Source: Flaviaestuariibacter flavus (GTDB lineage Bacteria > Bacteroidota > Bacteroidia > Chitinophagales > Chitinophagaceae). Taken from it: DNA of 64,000 nucleotides. The stretch spans positions 294,853-358,852 of the forward strand of contig NZ_SJZI01000050.1 in NCBI RefSeq assembly GCF_004337505.1. Direction: 5' to 3'. Positions 8,019 through 15,991 of this stretch are shown piece by piece. The stretch's first letter is position 1. Every line of letters begins with the position of its first letter. The position numbers were made by a program, and so were the translations under genes. The notes below the pieces were generated by a model. The model made no database searches. It saw only the letters and a list, made by a program, of their open reading frames with translations, and was not told where the DNA came from.

Positions 8019-9751
8019 GCTTCCGTTACGCGCGGGTCGAGCTCCAGCACTTTGTCGAGGTCGAAGTGAACTTCGAGCAGGCAACCCTCGCCGGGCAGTG
8101 CGCGCAGGTGCAGCTCACCATGGTAGATGTCGGCGCGGTTGGTGATATTGGTGAGCCCCATGCCCCGCCGCACCTGCTGCGGGTCGAAGCCAACCCCGTT
8201 GTCGGATACGCCCAGGTAAAGGTGACTCCCTTCCTGGCGCAGCTCGATCCTGGTTTCCGTGGCCTTTGCATACTTGAGGATGTTGGTGGTCTGCTCTTGT
8301 ATGATGCGCAACACCGTCAGCTTCAGCCCGGCCGGCAACACGTCTTCTTCAAAGCCTTCGAGTTTGAAAAGTACCTGCATCCCGCCCAGGGTGTTGATGC
8401 CTTCCGCCAGGTCGGCGATCGACGGAATGAGTCCCACGTCATCGAGGGTTGGCGGCACCAGCGAGCGCGACAGGCGACGGATCTCCTGGATCACCGATGA
8501 TACCATATTCAGGCTGATGCCCCGGTGTTTTTCGGTGTCGGCGCCCGGCTGCCCCATGAATTCGAGGTGGAGCTTCACCGAAGTGAGAATCTGGTTGACG
8601 TTGTCGTGGAGTTCGCGCCCGATCTCGTTGCGTTCCTTTTCCTGCACCGTAATGCTCGCACGGGCAATATCGCGCTGGTGGGCGATCTTCTCGCCGAGGA
8701 GGGCCCGCTGCAACTCGATATTGCGGGTTATATCCTTCGCCAGCGCCAGCACCGCCGGCCTGCCGTTGTAATCAATGCCGTGTGAAGAAATCTCTACGAA
8801 AATTTGCTGCCCGTCTTTTTTGATGTGCGTCCATTCCCCGGTGACCTGCACAGCCATCTCGCCCGGTACGCCCCCGTCCAGGCGCTTGCGTTCGGTCTCC
8901 GGCCGGATATCAAGGATCGTCATTCCCCCGAATTCGGCGGCCGAGTAGCCATAGTGGGCGACGGCTGTCTGGTTCACTTCGAGAAAGCGGAGCGTCTCCG
9001 CGTCGAAGATCCACATTGGCTGCGGGCTCCGCTCAAACAGGTGCCGGTATTTGCGTTCCGAATGGTGGAGCAGGTCCTTCGTTTCGCGCACCTCTTCGAG
9101 GCTGCGCTGCAGCTCGTTGTAGTTACGGGCGCTCTGGCGGAAGACCGGGGCGATCACGAGGATGGCCAGGTAAAGAAGACACACAACATGCGAAATAATC
9201 AGCCCCTGGTTGATGTAGCCGATGCGGGACTCGGTGCGTATTTCCAGTTCATGAAAATGATCCTGTAGCCGCTTCATCTGCGCGAGGTAGGAGCCTGATG
9301 CGGCATACAGGTGCCCGGGCTCGGGCTCCTCCGTGCGGTTCACGCGCGATGCGCTCAGCAGCACCTGCGACTCACTGTAGATGAACCGGAAGGCCGCGTC
9401 GGTGCTATCATAAACGTCGCTGAAGCCTTTTTTTCCCAAAGCCTTCAGGTCGCCGGTCAGCTGCCGCAGCTCTTCGTGCCCGCGGCGAAAGCCGCCGGCG
9501 GCCGTCTTGAGGTATTCAAGCTGGTTGGTAAACTGCTCCTGCGAAAAGTGGTGGTGAATGGCCAGAGCGGCGATCTTTCCCACGATCTGCTGCACGTAGA
9601 TCTGCTGGCTGGCGGCGTTGTTTTCTCCTTCCTCGGTGATGCGGTTCTGCACGCTGAGGCCGTTGATCAGGAAAAAGCCCGCCACATTGAACAGGAGTAC
9701 GGCGAACAGTAAAAAGAAGGTAAAACGAATCAGTCGTTTGAGCGGGGGCAT
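8006..9751 (-). CDS. Membrane PAS sensor histidine kinase (HisKA_3 type)
   Basis: A 581-residue kinase. TM1 lies near residues 10-27 (FTFFLLFAVLLFNVAGFFL), a periplasmic helical region follows, and TM2 is near residue 195-215 (GLIISHVVCLLYLAILVIAP). A coiled coil and PAS domain come next (YRHLFERSPQPMWIFDAET...HIKKDGQQIFVEIS). The phosphoacceptor is the NarL-type H box EIGRELHDNVNQILTSVKLHL, and the ATPase domain has NILKYAKA, DNGVGFDP and GMGLTNI. The start ATG at 9751 precedes MPPLKRLIRF; upstream in-frame sequence is not hydrophobic or conserved. It is divergent from the MATE gene. No cognate regulator is adjacent, so it is an orphan here. Confidence 0.88.
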   Translation of the reverse strand: MPPLKRLIRFTFFLLFAVLLFNVAGFFLINGLSVQNRITEEGENNAASQQIYVQQIVGKIAALAIHHHFSQEQFTNQLEYLKTAAGGFRRGHEELRQLTGDLKALGKKGFSDVYDSTDAAFRFIYSESQVLLSASRVNRTEEPEPGHLYAASGSYLAQMKRLQDHFHELEIRTESRIGYINQGLIISHVVCLLYLAILVIAPVFRQSARNYNELQRSLEEVRETKDLLHHSERKYRHLFERSPQPMWIFDAETLRFLEVNQTAVAHYGYSAAEFGGMTILDIRPETERKRLDGGVPGEMAVQVTGEWTHIKKDGQQIFVEISSHGIDYNGRPAVLALAKDITRNIELQRALLGEKIAHQRDIARASITVQEKERNEIGRELHDNVNQILTSVKLHLEFMGQPGADTEKHRGISLNMVSSVIQEIRRLSRSLVPPTLDDVGLIPSIADLAEGINTLGGMQVLFKLEGFEEDVLPAGLKLTVLRIIQEQTTNILKYAKATETRIELRQEGSHLYLGVSDNGVGFDPQQVRRGMGLTNITNRADIYHGELHLRALPGEGCLLEVHFDLDKVLELDPRVTEAQAE

Positions 9752-9871
9752 AGCGTTTTGGTTTGACGGCCCGGGTACCGTTTCCGGTACTGGCGCTCCG
9801 TATCCAAAATAAATTAAAATTTGCTGGTGCGTCATCGATTCTTTTCAGGGTGCTGCGTCCGCCTGCCCGCT

Positions 9872-9879
9872 TACCTTTG
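9872..9879 (+). promoter_or_regulatory. Bacteroidota -7 element TACCTTTG
   Basis: An exact TAnnTTTG ends 8 nt before the MATE ATG at 9888, predicting a leader of only a few nucleotides. No TTTG at the -33 position. Confidence 0.45.
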
Positions 9880-9887
9880 CCGGCCTC

Positions 9888-11210
9888 ATGCGAAAAGAAG
9901 CGATCCAGACCCTGCGGCTCGCCGGCCCCATCATCGTGGGCGAGCTGGCGCAAATGGGCTTACACATCATCGACACGGCCATGATCGGCGCCCTCGACTA
10001 CCGGCAGCTGGCCGCGGCGGCGCTGGTCATCAACGCTATGAATATTCCCTTTGTGCTGGGTATCGGCATGACGATCTCCGTGTCGCAGCTTGTGGCCATG
10101 GCGCATGGCCGGGGCGATGAGCGCGCGGTGACGCACTACGCGTTCAACGGCTTCGTGCTGTGCGGGCTCACGGCGGTACTTATCGCAGCACTGCTGCTGG
10201 CGGGCAGCCCGCTGCTGCTGCACCTCGGCCAGGATCCCGATGTGGCCGTGGCTGCCGTGCCTTTCATGCGGCTTATGGGCTTCTCCATCCTGCCCATGTT
10301 GCTCTTTATGACCTTGAAGCAGTTCGCCGATGGCCTTGAGTATACCCGTACCGCCATGATCTTTTCGCTGCTGGCGCTGCCTGTGAATGCGGGTCTCAAC
10401 TGGATCCTGATCTACGGTCATTGGGGCGCGCCCCGGCTTGGGCTGAACGGCGCCGGCTGGGCGACGCTGGTGACCCGGAGCATCATGTGCGTCCTGCTGG
10501 CGATCGTGGTACTGCGGCACCGGGCATTCCGTCCCTACGTGGCCCTGCGCGAAGAGTGGGTGCTCCGCGCCAAAACGCTCAAGGCCCTGCTGGGCATCGG
10601 CATTCCGAGCGCGCTCCAGGTGGGCATGGAGGCGGGCGCCTTTGCCGTTACCGGCATCCTGATCGGCACGCTGGGCGCGGTGGCACAGGCGGCGCACCAG
10701 ATTGCGCTGAGCTGCGCGGCCTTCACCTTCATGGTGTCGATGGGGCTGGCACAGGCCGGCTCGATCCGCGTTTCCAACGCTTTCGGGCGTGGCAGCAGCA
10801 GGCAGATCATACAGATCGGAAACGGCACGCTCCTCATTGCGCTTGCTTACGGGATTACCTGTGCGCTGGGCTTCGTCGCCTTCCGGCAACAGCTGCCGCT
10901 CTTTTTCAACAACAACCCCGAGGTAGCGGCCCTTGCGGCACTGCTGCTCCTTTTCGCGGCCATCTTCCAGGTGTCCGACGCAACGCAGGCGGTAGGGGCC
11001 GGGCTTCTGCGGGGTATTAAAGACGTCAAGGTTCCTACCTGGCTCATCTTCGTTGCTTACTGGATCATCGGCTTGCCGGTGGGCTGCCTGCTCGGGTTCC
11101 GCCTCGCGATGGGCGCGGCCGGCTTCTGGCTCGGACTCATCCTCGGGCTCTCCTTCGCATCGTTTTTCCTGTATGCACGCTTTCGCCGCCGCAGCCTGGT
11201 GGCCCCGTAG
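9888..11210 (+). CDS. MATE-family efflux transporter
   Basis: A 440-residue inner-membrane protein with about twelve hydrophobic helices, the usual size and layout for MATE exporters, which expel cationic drugs and toxic compounds using Na+ or H+ gradients. It begins MRKEAIQTLRLAGPIIVGELAQMG and continues with IDTAMIGALDYRQLAAAALV, the typical first-repeat signature; the second repeat begins around residue 232 (LLGIGIPSALQVGMEAGAFAVTGILIG). Substrate cannot be predicted. It stands alone, divergent from the sensor kinase at 9751, which might or might not control it. Confidence 0.93.
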   Translation: MRKEAIQTLRLAGPIIVGELAQMGLHIIDTAMIGALDYRQLAAAALVINAMNIPFVLGIGMTISVSQLVAMAHGRGDERAVTHYAFNGFVLCGLTAVLIAALLLAGSPLLLHLGQDPDVAVAAVPFMRLMGFSILPMLLFMTLKQFADGLEYTRTAMIFSLLALPVNAGLNWILIYGHWGAPRLGLNGAGWATLVTRSIMCVLLAIVVLRHRAFRPYVALREEWVLRAKTLKALLGIGIPSALQVGMEAGAFAVTGILIGTLGAVAQAAHQIALSCAAFTFMVSMGLAQAGSIRVSNAFGRGSSRQIIQIGNGTLLIALAYGITCALGFVAFRQQLPLFFNNNPEVAALAALLLLFAAIFQVSDATQAVGAGLLRGIKDVKVPTWLIFVAYWIIGLPVGCLLGFRLAMGAAGFWLGLILGLSFASFFLYARFRRRSLVAP

Positions 11211-11218
11211 GAATACGG

Positions 11219-11246
11219 AAAAGGCCGCACCCACAGGTGCGGCCTT
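11219..11246 (-). terminator. Terminator of the tail-collar operon
   Basis: AAGGCCGCACC and GGTGCGGCCTT form a strong stem; on the minus strand it is followed by TTTTCC, placing it 23 bp after the 11269 stop. It also lies just past the MATE stop and may serve both genes. Confidence 0.75.
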
Positions 11247-11268
11247 GCAGGAGATGGTGGTTCGTAGC

Positions 11269-11811
11269 TTAGGGCCGCGGCGGGTAGAGACCCTCTACGG
11301 CAATGATATAGTTCATTCCCAGGTAGGGCATCATATTGTCGTGCGGCTGGCTGCCACCGGCAGGCTGCACTGAAGCTGGGTTCAGCGGTGTGTTGGGCGT
11401 GCCGCTGGCCAGGTAGGCCGGGTGTTGCTCCGGTTCGCGTCCGCCGGTATTTACAACGGCAAGCACGGCGCCGGCAGCGGGCACCGTCGTGTCGCCATTG
11501 GTGTTTGATACGGCAAAGCCGTGCGTATGCGCAGGCATCTGGTTACTCAGCAGCGTTACGCTTTCCGTGCCGCCCATCTGGCCAAGTTCTTTGCGGCTGA
11601 GGCCGGGTCCCTGGCCGGTGCCAACGGGAACACGGCCGGCCAGGTTGGGTAGGCCGAAGGTCGATACCCCGTCGCCGCCGTAATTGGTGCCGAGAATAGA
11701 AAACAGCGCGGAGTTTTGCGCAATTGAAAGCAGTTGTCCCGTGCAGAACATCCAGCCGCGGGGTGCGAAGGTGCCGGCAAACATCCGGATTTCGCCAATG
11801 TAAGGATCCAT
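11269..11811 (-). CDS. Phage tail-collar domain protein (microcystin-dependent type), copy 2
   Basis: A 180-residue protein with the tail-collar pattern: MDPYIGEIRMFAGTFAPRGW, CTGQLLSI, NSALFSILGTNYGGDG, then FGLPNLAGRVPVGTGQGPGLS and the His motif QMPAHTHGF. This fold is found at the tips of phage fibres and in stand-alone MdpB-like proteins of unknown role. It has no signal peptide. It is 44 bp downstream of a paralogue of equal length with long identical stretches (NTGGREPEQHPAYLASG), so the two arose by tandem duplication. No other phage genes are near. Confidence 0.85.
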   Translation of the reverse strand: MDPYIGEIRMFAGTFAPRGWMFCTGQLLSIAQNSALFSILGTNYGGDGVSTFGLPNLAGRVPVGTGQGPGLSRKELGQMGGTESVTLLSNQMPAHTHGFAVSNTNGDTTVPAAGAVLAVVNTGGREPEQHPAYLASGTPNTPLNPASVQPAGGSQPHDNMMPYLGMNYIIAVEGLYPPRP

Positions 11812-11855
11812 AAGCTTTGGTAGTTATTGGTGATTGAAATGATGAAAGCTATTTA

Positions 11856-12398
11856 TCAGGGGCGCGGCGGGAAAACGCCGTTCGTGGCGATGATGAACAT
11901 CGTGCCGATGAAGGGTTGGCGGTTTTCGTGTGGCTGGCTGCCCCCGGAAGGCTGCACCGTTGTCGGGTTCAGCGGGATCGACGGATTACCGCTGGCCAGG
12001 TAGGCCGGGTGCTGCTCCGGCTCGCGCCCGCCGGTATTTACAACGGCAAGCGATGCGCCCGCAACGGGCACTGTCGTGTCGCCGTTAACATTGGCCACGG
12101 CAAAGGTGTGATTGTGGGCCGGCATCTGGCTGTTGGTCAGGGTAACCGATTCAACGCCGCCGAGCTGTCCCTGCTCAATGCCGCTGAGGCCGGGGCCGGC
12201 GCCGATGCCTACGGGGACGCGGCCACGCAGGTCGGGTAATCCGAAGTTTGTACGGCCGTCGCCGCCGTACTTGTTACCGAGCAGCGAAAACAAAGCCTGG
12301 AATTGCGTGATCGGTACGAGGCGCCCGTCGCAGGGCAGCCAGCCATCCGGCGCGTAGCTAAATCCGATCATCTTGATCTCTCCAACATAAGGTTCCAT
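11856..12398 (-). CDS. Phage tail-collar domain protein (microcystin-dependent type), copy 1
   Basis: A 180-residue paralogue of the next gene: MEPYVGEIKMIGFSYAPDGW, CDGRLVPI, QALFSLLGNKYGGDG, FGLPDLRGRVPVGIGAGPGLS, QMPAHNHTF and the C-terminal half shared with its partner. It lies 12 bp downstream of the formyltransferase gene and is clearly in the same transcript. The conserved His of the collar motif is present (HNH, versus HTH in the partner). Role unknown; these proteins occur in tandem sets in many Bacteroidota, which I state as family knowledge without a number. Confidence 0.85.
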   Translation of the reverse strand: MEPYVGEIKMIGFSYAPDGWLPCDGRLVPITQFQALFSLLGNKYGGDGRTNFGLPDLRGRVPVGIGAGPGLSGIEQGQLGGVESVTLTNSQMPAHNHTFAVANVNGDTTVPVAGASLAVVNTGGREPEQHPAYLASGNPSIPLNPTTVQPSGGSQPHENRQPFIGTMFIIATNGVFPPRP

Positions 12399-12410
12399 TG
12401 TTAGTGGGTT

Positions 12411-13379
12411 TTAAAGTGAGGAATGAATAGCAGTAGTTATGCGTGGTTGCGCAGCAGGCTGTGCCTCGCCGAAGCGTTCGCCGCGGCCGAAGCCGAGCGC
12501 CACAAGCTTGGTCCCGGAAAAGGTGCCTTCGGGCATCCGGGCGATATTGATGCGCAGCAGCCCCCCGTCGCCGCAGCATACGAACAGGCCCTGCGCCGCA
12601 TCGGCATGTACGATCGTGCCCGCGGGTGATTTCATGCGACCATCGGCGGGACTCACTTCGAGCACCTGGAGCGGAAGACCGCGGAAGTAGGTCCGGGCAC
12701 CGCCGGCTATCGGGTTGCAGGCGTTGACCAGTGCTTCCACGGCATCGGCCTTTTGCTTCCAGTCGATGACCAGGTCGTTCTGCGCGGGACGCCGCTGGTA
12801 GCTCCGGTGATGGAGATCCTGTGCAGTCTCGGCCGGCCATTGCCCGCTGCTGCCGGCTTCGATGAGCGACAATACTAGGGCGGCCGCGGCCAAGCTGAGA
12901 CGGGCCGAGTAGAGCCCATAATTTTCTCCGGGCATCAGGGCGATCTCCTGTCTCGCCGCTACAGGGCCGGCGTCAAAGCGCCCGGTCATGCGGTGGATGG
13001 TGATACCGCCACGACGGTCGCCGTTGCGGATCTGCCAGAAAAGCGGCACCGGGCCAGCATAGCGGGGCAGCAAGCTGAAATGAATATTGTAAACCCGGTT
13101 GGCGTCCGGGAGCAAGGAAGCCGGCAGCTTCCAGGAAAAGCCGATGCAAAGCACCAGGTGATCGGGGTGCAGCAGGGTGAAAGTGAGTAATTCCTCCTCC
13201 AGGCGCGCCTTCGAAACCGCCAGGAAGGGGATGCCGTGTGCAGCGGCAAACTGTTGCAGGTCGGGTGCGTCCTGCGGAAGCGGGTCGGTCGTGTAAAGAG
13301 CATGCAGGTCGCCGTGCTCGCGGATCTTCACCAGCGAGGGCAGGGCAATGGAACTCGTCGTCAGCAGAACGATTTTCAT
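12411..13379 (-). CDS. Formyltransferase family protein (Fmt-like)
   Basis: A 322-residue protein with the 10-formyl-tetrahydrofolate transferase fold. The catalytic triad is visible: Asn98 and His100 in VYNIHFSLLP and Asp136 in GRFDAGPV. A C-terminal domain resembling that of methionyl-tRNA formyltransferase begins about residue 203 (LVIDWKQKADAVEALVNACNP). The SLLP loop continues RYAGPVP where Fmt has RxRGxAP, so the substrate may be a sugar or another amine and not Met-tRNA. Leading an operon with two tail-collar proteins also argues against a housekeeping fmt. The ATG at 13379 is the natural start. Confidence 0.8.
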   Translation of the reverse strand: MKIVLLTTSSIALPSLVKIREHGDLHALYTTDPLPQDAPDLQQFAAAHGIPFLAVSKARLEEELLTFTLLHPDHLVLCIGFSWKLPASLLPDANRVYNIHFSLLPRYAGPVPLFWQIRNGDRRGGITIHRMTGRFDAGPVAARQEIALMPGENYGLYSARLSLAAAALVLSLIEAGSSGQWPAETAQDLHHRSYQRRPAQNDLVIDWKQKADAVEALVNACNPIAGGARTYFRGLPLQVLEVSPADGRMKSPAGTIVHADAAQGLFVCCGDGGLLRINIARMPEGTFSGTKLVALGFGRGERFGEAQPAAQPRITTAIHSSL

Positions 13380-13423
13380 ATCAGAATCTCCTTCGTCCTG
13401 CGCAGTAATGGTTTGGCTGTGCG

Positions 13424-13454
13424 GTAAGATAGAGAAAAGTTCTGATCGGCCAAA
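13424..13454 (-). promoter_or_regulatory. Promoter of the formyltransferase-collar operon
   Basis: On the minus strand TTTG (13454-13451) is followed after 19 bp by TATCTTAC (13431-13424), a partial TAnnTTTG. The predicted transcript would start near 13420, about 40 nt before the ATG at 13379. Confidence 0.45.
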
Positions 13455-13587
13455 CGGTAAGCACTATCCGAAAAATATTTACCGGGGGTAACGCATTTCG
13501 TTAAAATGGCGGCAAGAACCGTGGATGGGCTGACTGCCTGTATCGGGGAAAACGGAAATAGGTACATTTACACGTCAACCCTTTACC

Positions 13588-14544
13588 ATGAGCGATAAGC
13601 CTTCTTTCTGGCAGCGACTTGGCCTCCACGACTGGTTTGTAAACAAGCCGGAGGCCGCTGTGCCCGAGCGGAATACGGGGCTCAGTCCCGAGCGGATCTA
13701 CCAGTTCATCCAGGCACAGTTCGGGGAGTCGGTGCGCACGCTTTCCTTCGCCAACCGTGTTGTTTTTTACCAGGAATATATTGTGGTCTTTCACCCGGAC
13801 GACTATGCCCGGTTTCAGCAGGAGCGCAAAGGACTTCTCGGGATGATCGCGCAGGAATGCGTCACCGAGTTTACCCGGGTGCTGCAGGAGGCAGCGCAGG
13901 CCGGCCGCACGGTAATGCCTGCCGGCGCGCGTTGGGTTTTTCGCTTTGTGTCGCACCCCGGCTATGCACCCGGCGACCTGGGCTTTATCGGTAAGCTGCT
14001 GCCCGAGGGCGGCGGGCAGGAAGCGCAGCCGAACCTGCGCGTCACCTATATCCCAAGGCAAACGGGGCGTGCCGAAACCTCGGAGCTCAGTGCCGATTCC
14101 CTGTCGGCTTTTACCTATTATAGTGAAGGATATTACGAGCTGCCTTTCCGGCTGGAGCTGCCGTCGGGCAAGGCTTCCGGGCCTTCGGGCAGCGCCGGCG
14201 CCAACGCCCGCTTCGAGGCCATCGTGCCCGACCGGGAATATGCCGGCAAGCGCATCGAGTTCCTGATGACCGGTGACGAGGTGATGCTTACCGGTCCGGC
14301 GGATCCGCGCAACGGCGGCGATGTGTTTCGCGTGCCTTCCGAATGGGTGGATACTCCCCACCTGCACATCCGCTTTTCACGTGCCGAGAACAAGTTTTAC
14401 CTCGCCGCCTTCGGCGAAAAAACGGTCGTCAACGAAAAAGAAGCGCCCCGGAGCGCGCCGCAGCAGCCCGACTGGATCGAGCTTCCGCTCAACTCGCGGA
14501 TTGTGCTCAACGGCATCGTTGGTGTGAATTTTTATAAAGCCTGA
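13588..14544 (+). CDS. FhaA-like protein with degenerate FHA domain
   Basis: A 318-residue cytosolic protein, first gene of the kinase/phosphatase/SEDS operon. The N-terminal 130 residues (ERIYQFIQAQF, ANRVVFYQEYIVVFHPDDYARF, IAQECVTEFTRVL) resemble the FhaA N-terminal domain (DUF3662) of actinobacteria in size and pattern (...NEYIITL...F..L...). The last ~110 residues read as an FHA-like sandwich: TPHLHIRFS keeps the His after a Thr at the usual Ser site, GEKTVVNEKEAP matches the Asn turn, and the final strand is SRIVLNGIVGVNF. It probably docks phosphothreonine targets of the kinase at 20842. The start at 13588 is the only good ATG. Only four bases separate it from the next gene. Assignment is by motif, moderately sure. 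Confidence 0.7.
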   Translation: MSDKPSFWQRLGLHDWFVNKPEAAVPERNTGLSPERIYQFIQAQFGESVRTLSFANRVVFYQEYIVVFHPDDYARFQQERKGLLGMIAQECVTEFTRVLQEAAQAGRTVMPAGARWVFRFVSHPGYAPGDLGFIGKLLPEGGGQEAQPNLRVTYIPRQTGRAETSELSADSLSAFTYYSEGYYELPFRLELPSGKASGPSGSAGANARFEAIVPDREYAGKRIEFLMTGDEVMLTGPADPRNGGDVFRVPSEWVDTPHLHIRFSRAENKFYLAAFGEKTVVNEKEAPRSAPQQPDWIELPLNSRIVLNGIVGVNFYKA

Positions 14545-14547
14545 AAC

Positions 14548-14646
14548 ATGTCCGGCATTCTTTCCGTTCTCCTGCTGTTGCTGTGCGTCATCCTCGCGGT
14601 GTTGCACTTCCGCGATGTGCGCAGCTCAAACCGTACGCATGAGTGA
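14548..14646 (+). CDS. 32-residue membrane micropeptide in the operon
   Basis: ATG at 14548, three bases after the previous stop, stop TGA at 14644-14646. The product is one hydrophobic helix (ILSVLLLLLCVILAVLHF, residues 4-21) with a short charged tail (RDVRSSNRTHE). It overlaps the PP2C start by 8 nt (ATGAGTGA), so it is translationally coupled. Position corresponds to fhaB in actinobacteria, whose product begins with one TM helix, but there is no FHA domain here. It could anchor or regulate the phosphatase or synthase. Reality is supported by the coupled geometry and composition. Confidence 0.6.
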   Translation: MSGILSVLLLLLCVILAVLHFRDVRSSNRTHE

Positions 14647-15991
14647 ATCGTATTTCGGCCTTACCGATACCGGCCTTGTCCGCACCAACAACGAGGATGC
14701 GTTCCTGTTGCAACCGCTTGAAGGCGGACGCCTGCTGGCCTGTGTCATCGACGGCGTGGGCGGCTATGAAGGAGGCGAGGTGGCCGCGCGGATTGCGCGG
14801 GATGCCTTCGCGGCCGCGGCAGGCTCCATCAAAGGCGGCGCAGGCGCGCTTGCCGCGGTTTTTCCGGTGATCGAAACCGCTATGGGCAATGCTAAAACCC
14901 GGCAGCCCGAACTCGCCCAGATGGCTTGTGTGCTGACGGCGCTGCTGGTGGACGAAGCCGCTGCCACCTTTTATTACGCGCATGTCGGTGACACACGGCT
15001 TTACCTCTATCGCGACGCTTCGCTGGTGAAGATCTCCCAGGATCATTCTTTTGTAGGGATGCTTGAAGACAGCGGGCGCATCACCGAGGCAGAGGCCCTT
15101 GCCCACCCGAAGCGCAACGAGGTAGACCGGGCGCTCGGTTTTGGAGCAATAGGCAATGACGCCGGGGCCTACGTGGAAACAGGGGACTCGCCTTTTCTTC
15201 CCGGCGATCTGCTGCTGCTGTGCAGCGACGGGCTTACCGACCTGCTGACACGTGCCGAGATCGCCGCACACCTGCAGGCGCCGGTTAGCCTGGAGCAAAA
15301 AGCCGGTGCGCTTGTGCGGGCCGCGAATGAAAAAGGCGGAAAAGATAATATCACGGTGGTGCTCGTAGCCCATCGCAGCGGACGTTCGGGGCCGGCTCCC
15401 GTGGGCCAGCCAAGAAAAGTGGAACGAAAGCCGGAGCCCGCGGAAATTCCGGAGAAGCCGGTTTATACTCCGGCCCCGGCGCGGCAGGCTCGGGTTTCAC
15501 CCTGGCCCTGGATCGCCGCCGCGCTTCTGCTGGTGGTTGCAGCCTGGTGGCTGCTGCGAAAAAAAGATCCGGAGGTGCCGGTCGCCCCCGCGCCGTCGCA
15601 GCCGCCCACCCTGGTGCAGGCACTGGCTGCCGGAGGGGACACCTTATTACTTGACCAGGTAAATAATACATCGGGAATCGCGCTTCCGGATACGGTCCGC
15701 CTGGAGCGCGATACGCTGCACCTCGTAGGCCGCGATACCACTTTGCTTCGCCCGGAAGCCGGCCATACGGTACTCCAGGTGGCGCCCACGGTAAAGCTGC
15801 TTTCGTTCGGGCGGCTCGAATTACGCGATGCCGACATCCGTGTAAGCAGCAGCAACGTTTCGGCCCTGCGCTTTGATTCGGTGCGTCTTCGCAACGTGTC
15901 GATCGGGGTGGCGCATCCACTGTTTTTCCGCGACACCATTATCACCGGCGCTTTGTACAGCACATACAAAAAAGGAGGTGCCCGTGACTAA
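14639..15991 (+). CDS. Membrane PP2C-type Ser/Thr phosphatase (PstP-like)
   Basis: A 450-residue protein. Residues 1-245 are a complete PPM/PP2C domain: RTNNEDAFLL (Glu19, Asp20), VIDGVGGYEGGE (Asp38, Gly39), AHVGDTRLYLY, LLCSDGLTDLL (about 195-203) and KGGKDNITVVLV with the last metal-binding Asp236. A Pro-rich linker, a TM helix (WPWIAAALLLVVAAWWLL, 289-306) and a ~135-residue outer domain of strand repeats follow (VRLERDTLHLVGRDTTLLRPEA..., possibly a beta-helix). It should reverse the kinase at 20842 as PstP does PknB. The chosen ATG overlaps the upstream micropeptide by 8 nt; its own end overlaps the SEDS gene by 8 nt. Confidence 0.92.
   Translation: MSESYFGLTDTGLVRTNNEDAFLLQPLEGGRLLACVIDGVGGYEGGEVAARIARDAFAAAAGSIKGGAGALAAVFPVIETAMGNAKTRQPELAQMACVLTALLVDEAAATFYYAHVGDTRLYLYRDASLVKISQDHSFVGMLEDSGRITEAEALAHPKRNEVDRALGFGAIGNDAGAYVETGDSPFLPGDLLLLCSDGLTDLLTRAEIAAHLQAPVSLEQKAGALVRAANEKGGKDNITVVLVAHRSGRSGPAPVGQPRKVERKPEPAEIPEKPVYTPAPARQARVSPWPWIAAALLLVVAAWWLLRKKDPEVPVAPAPSQPPTLVQALAAGGDTLLLDQVNNTSGIALPDTVRLERDTLHLVGRDTTLLRPEAGHTVLQVAPTVKLLSFGRLELRDADIRVSSSNVSALRFDSVRLRNVSIGVAHPLFFRDTIITGALYSTYKKGGARD

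Noticed and set aside
11269-13379. Tail-collar genes considered as part of a prophage
   Set aside because: No capsid, terminase, portal, integrase or other phage gene within the window; the neighbours are ordinary chromosomal genes.
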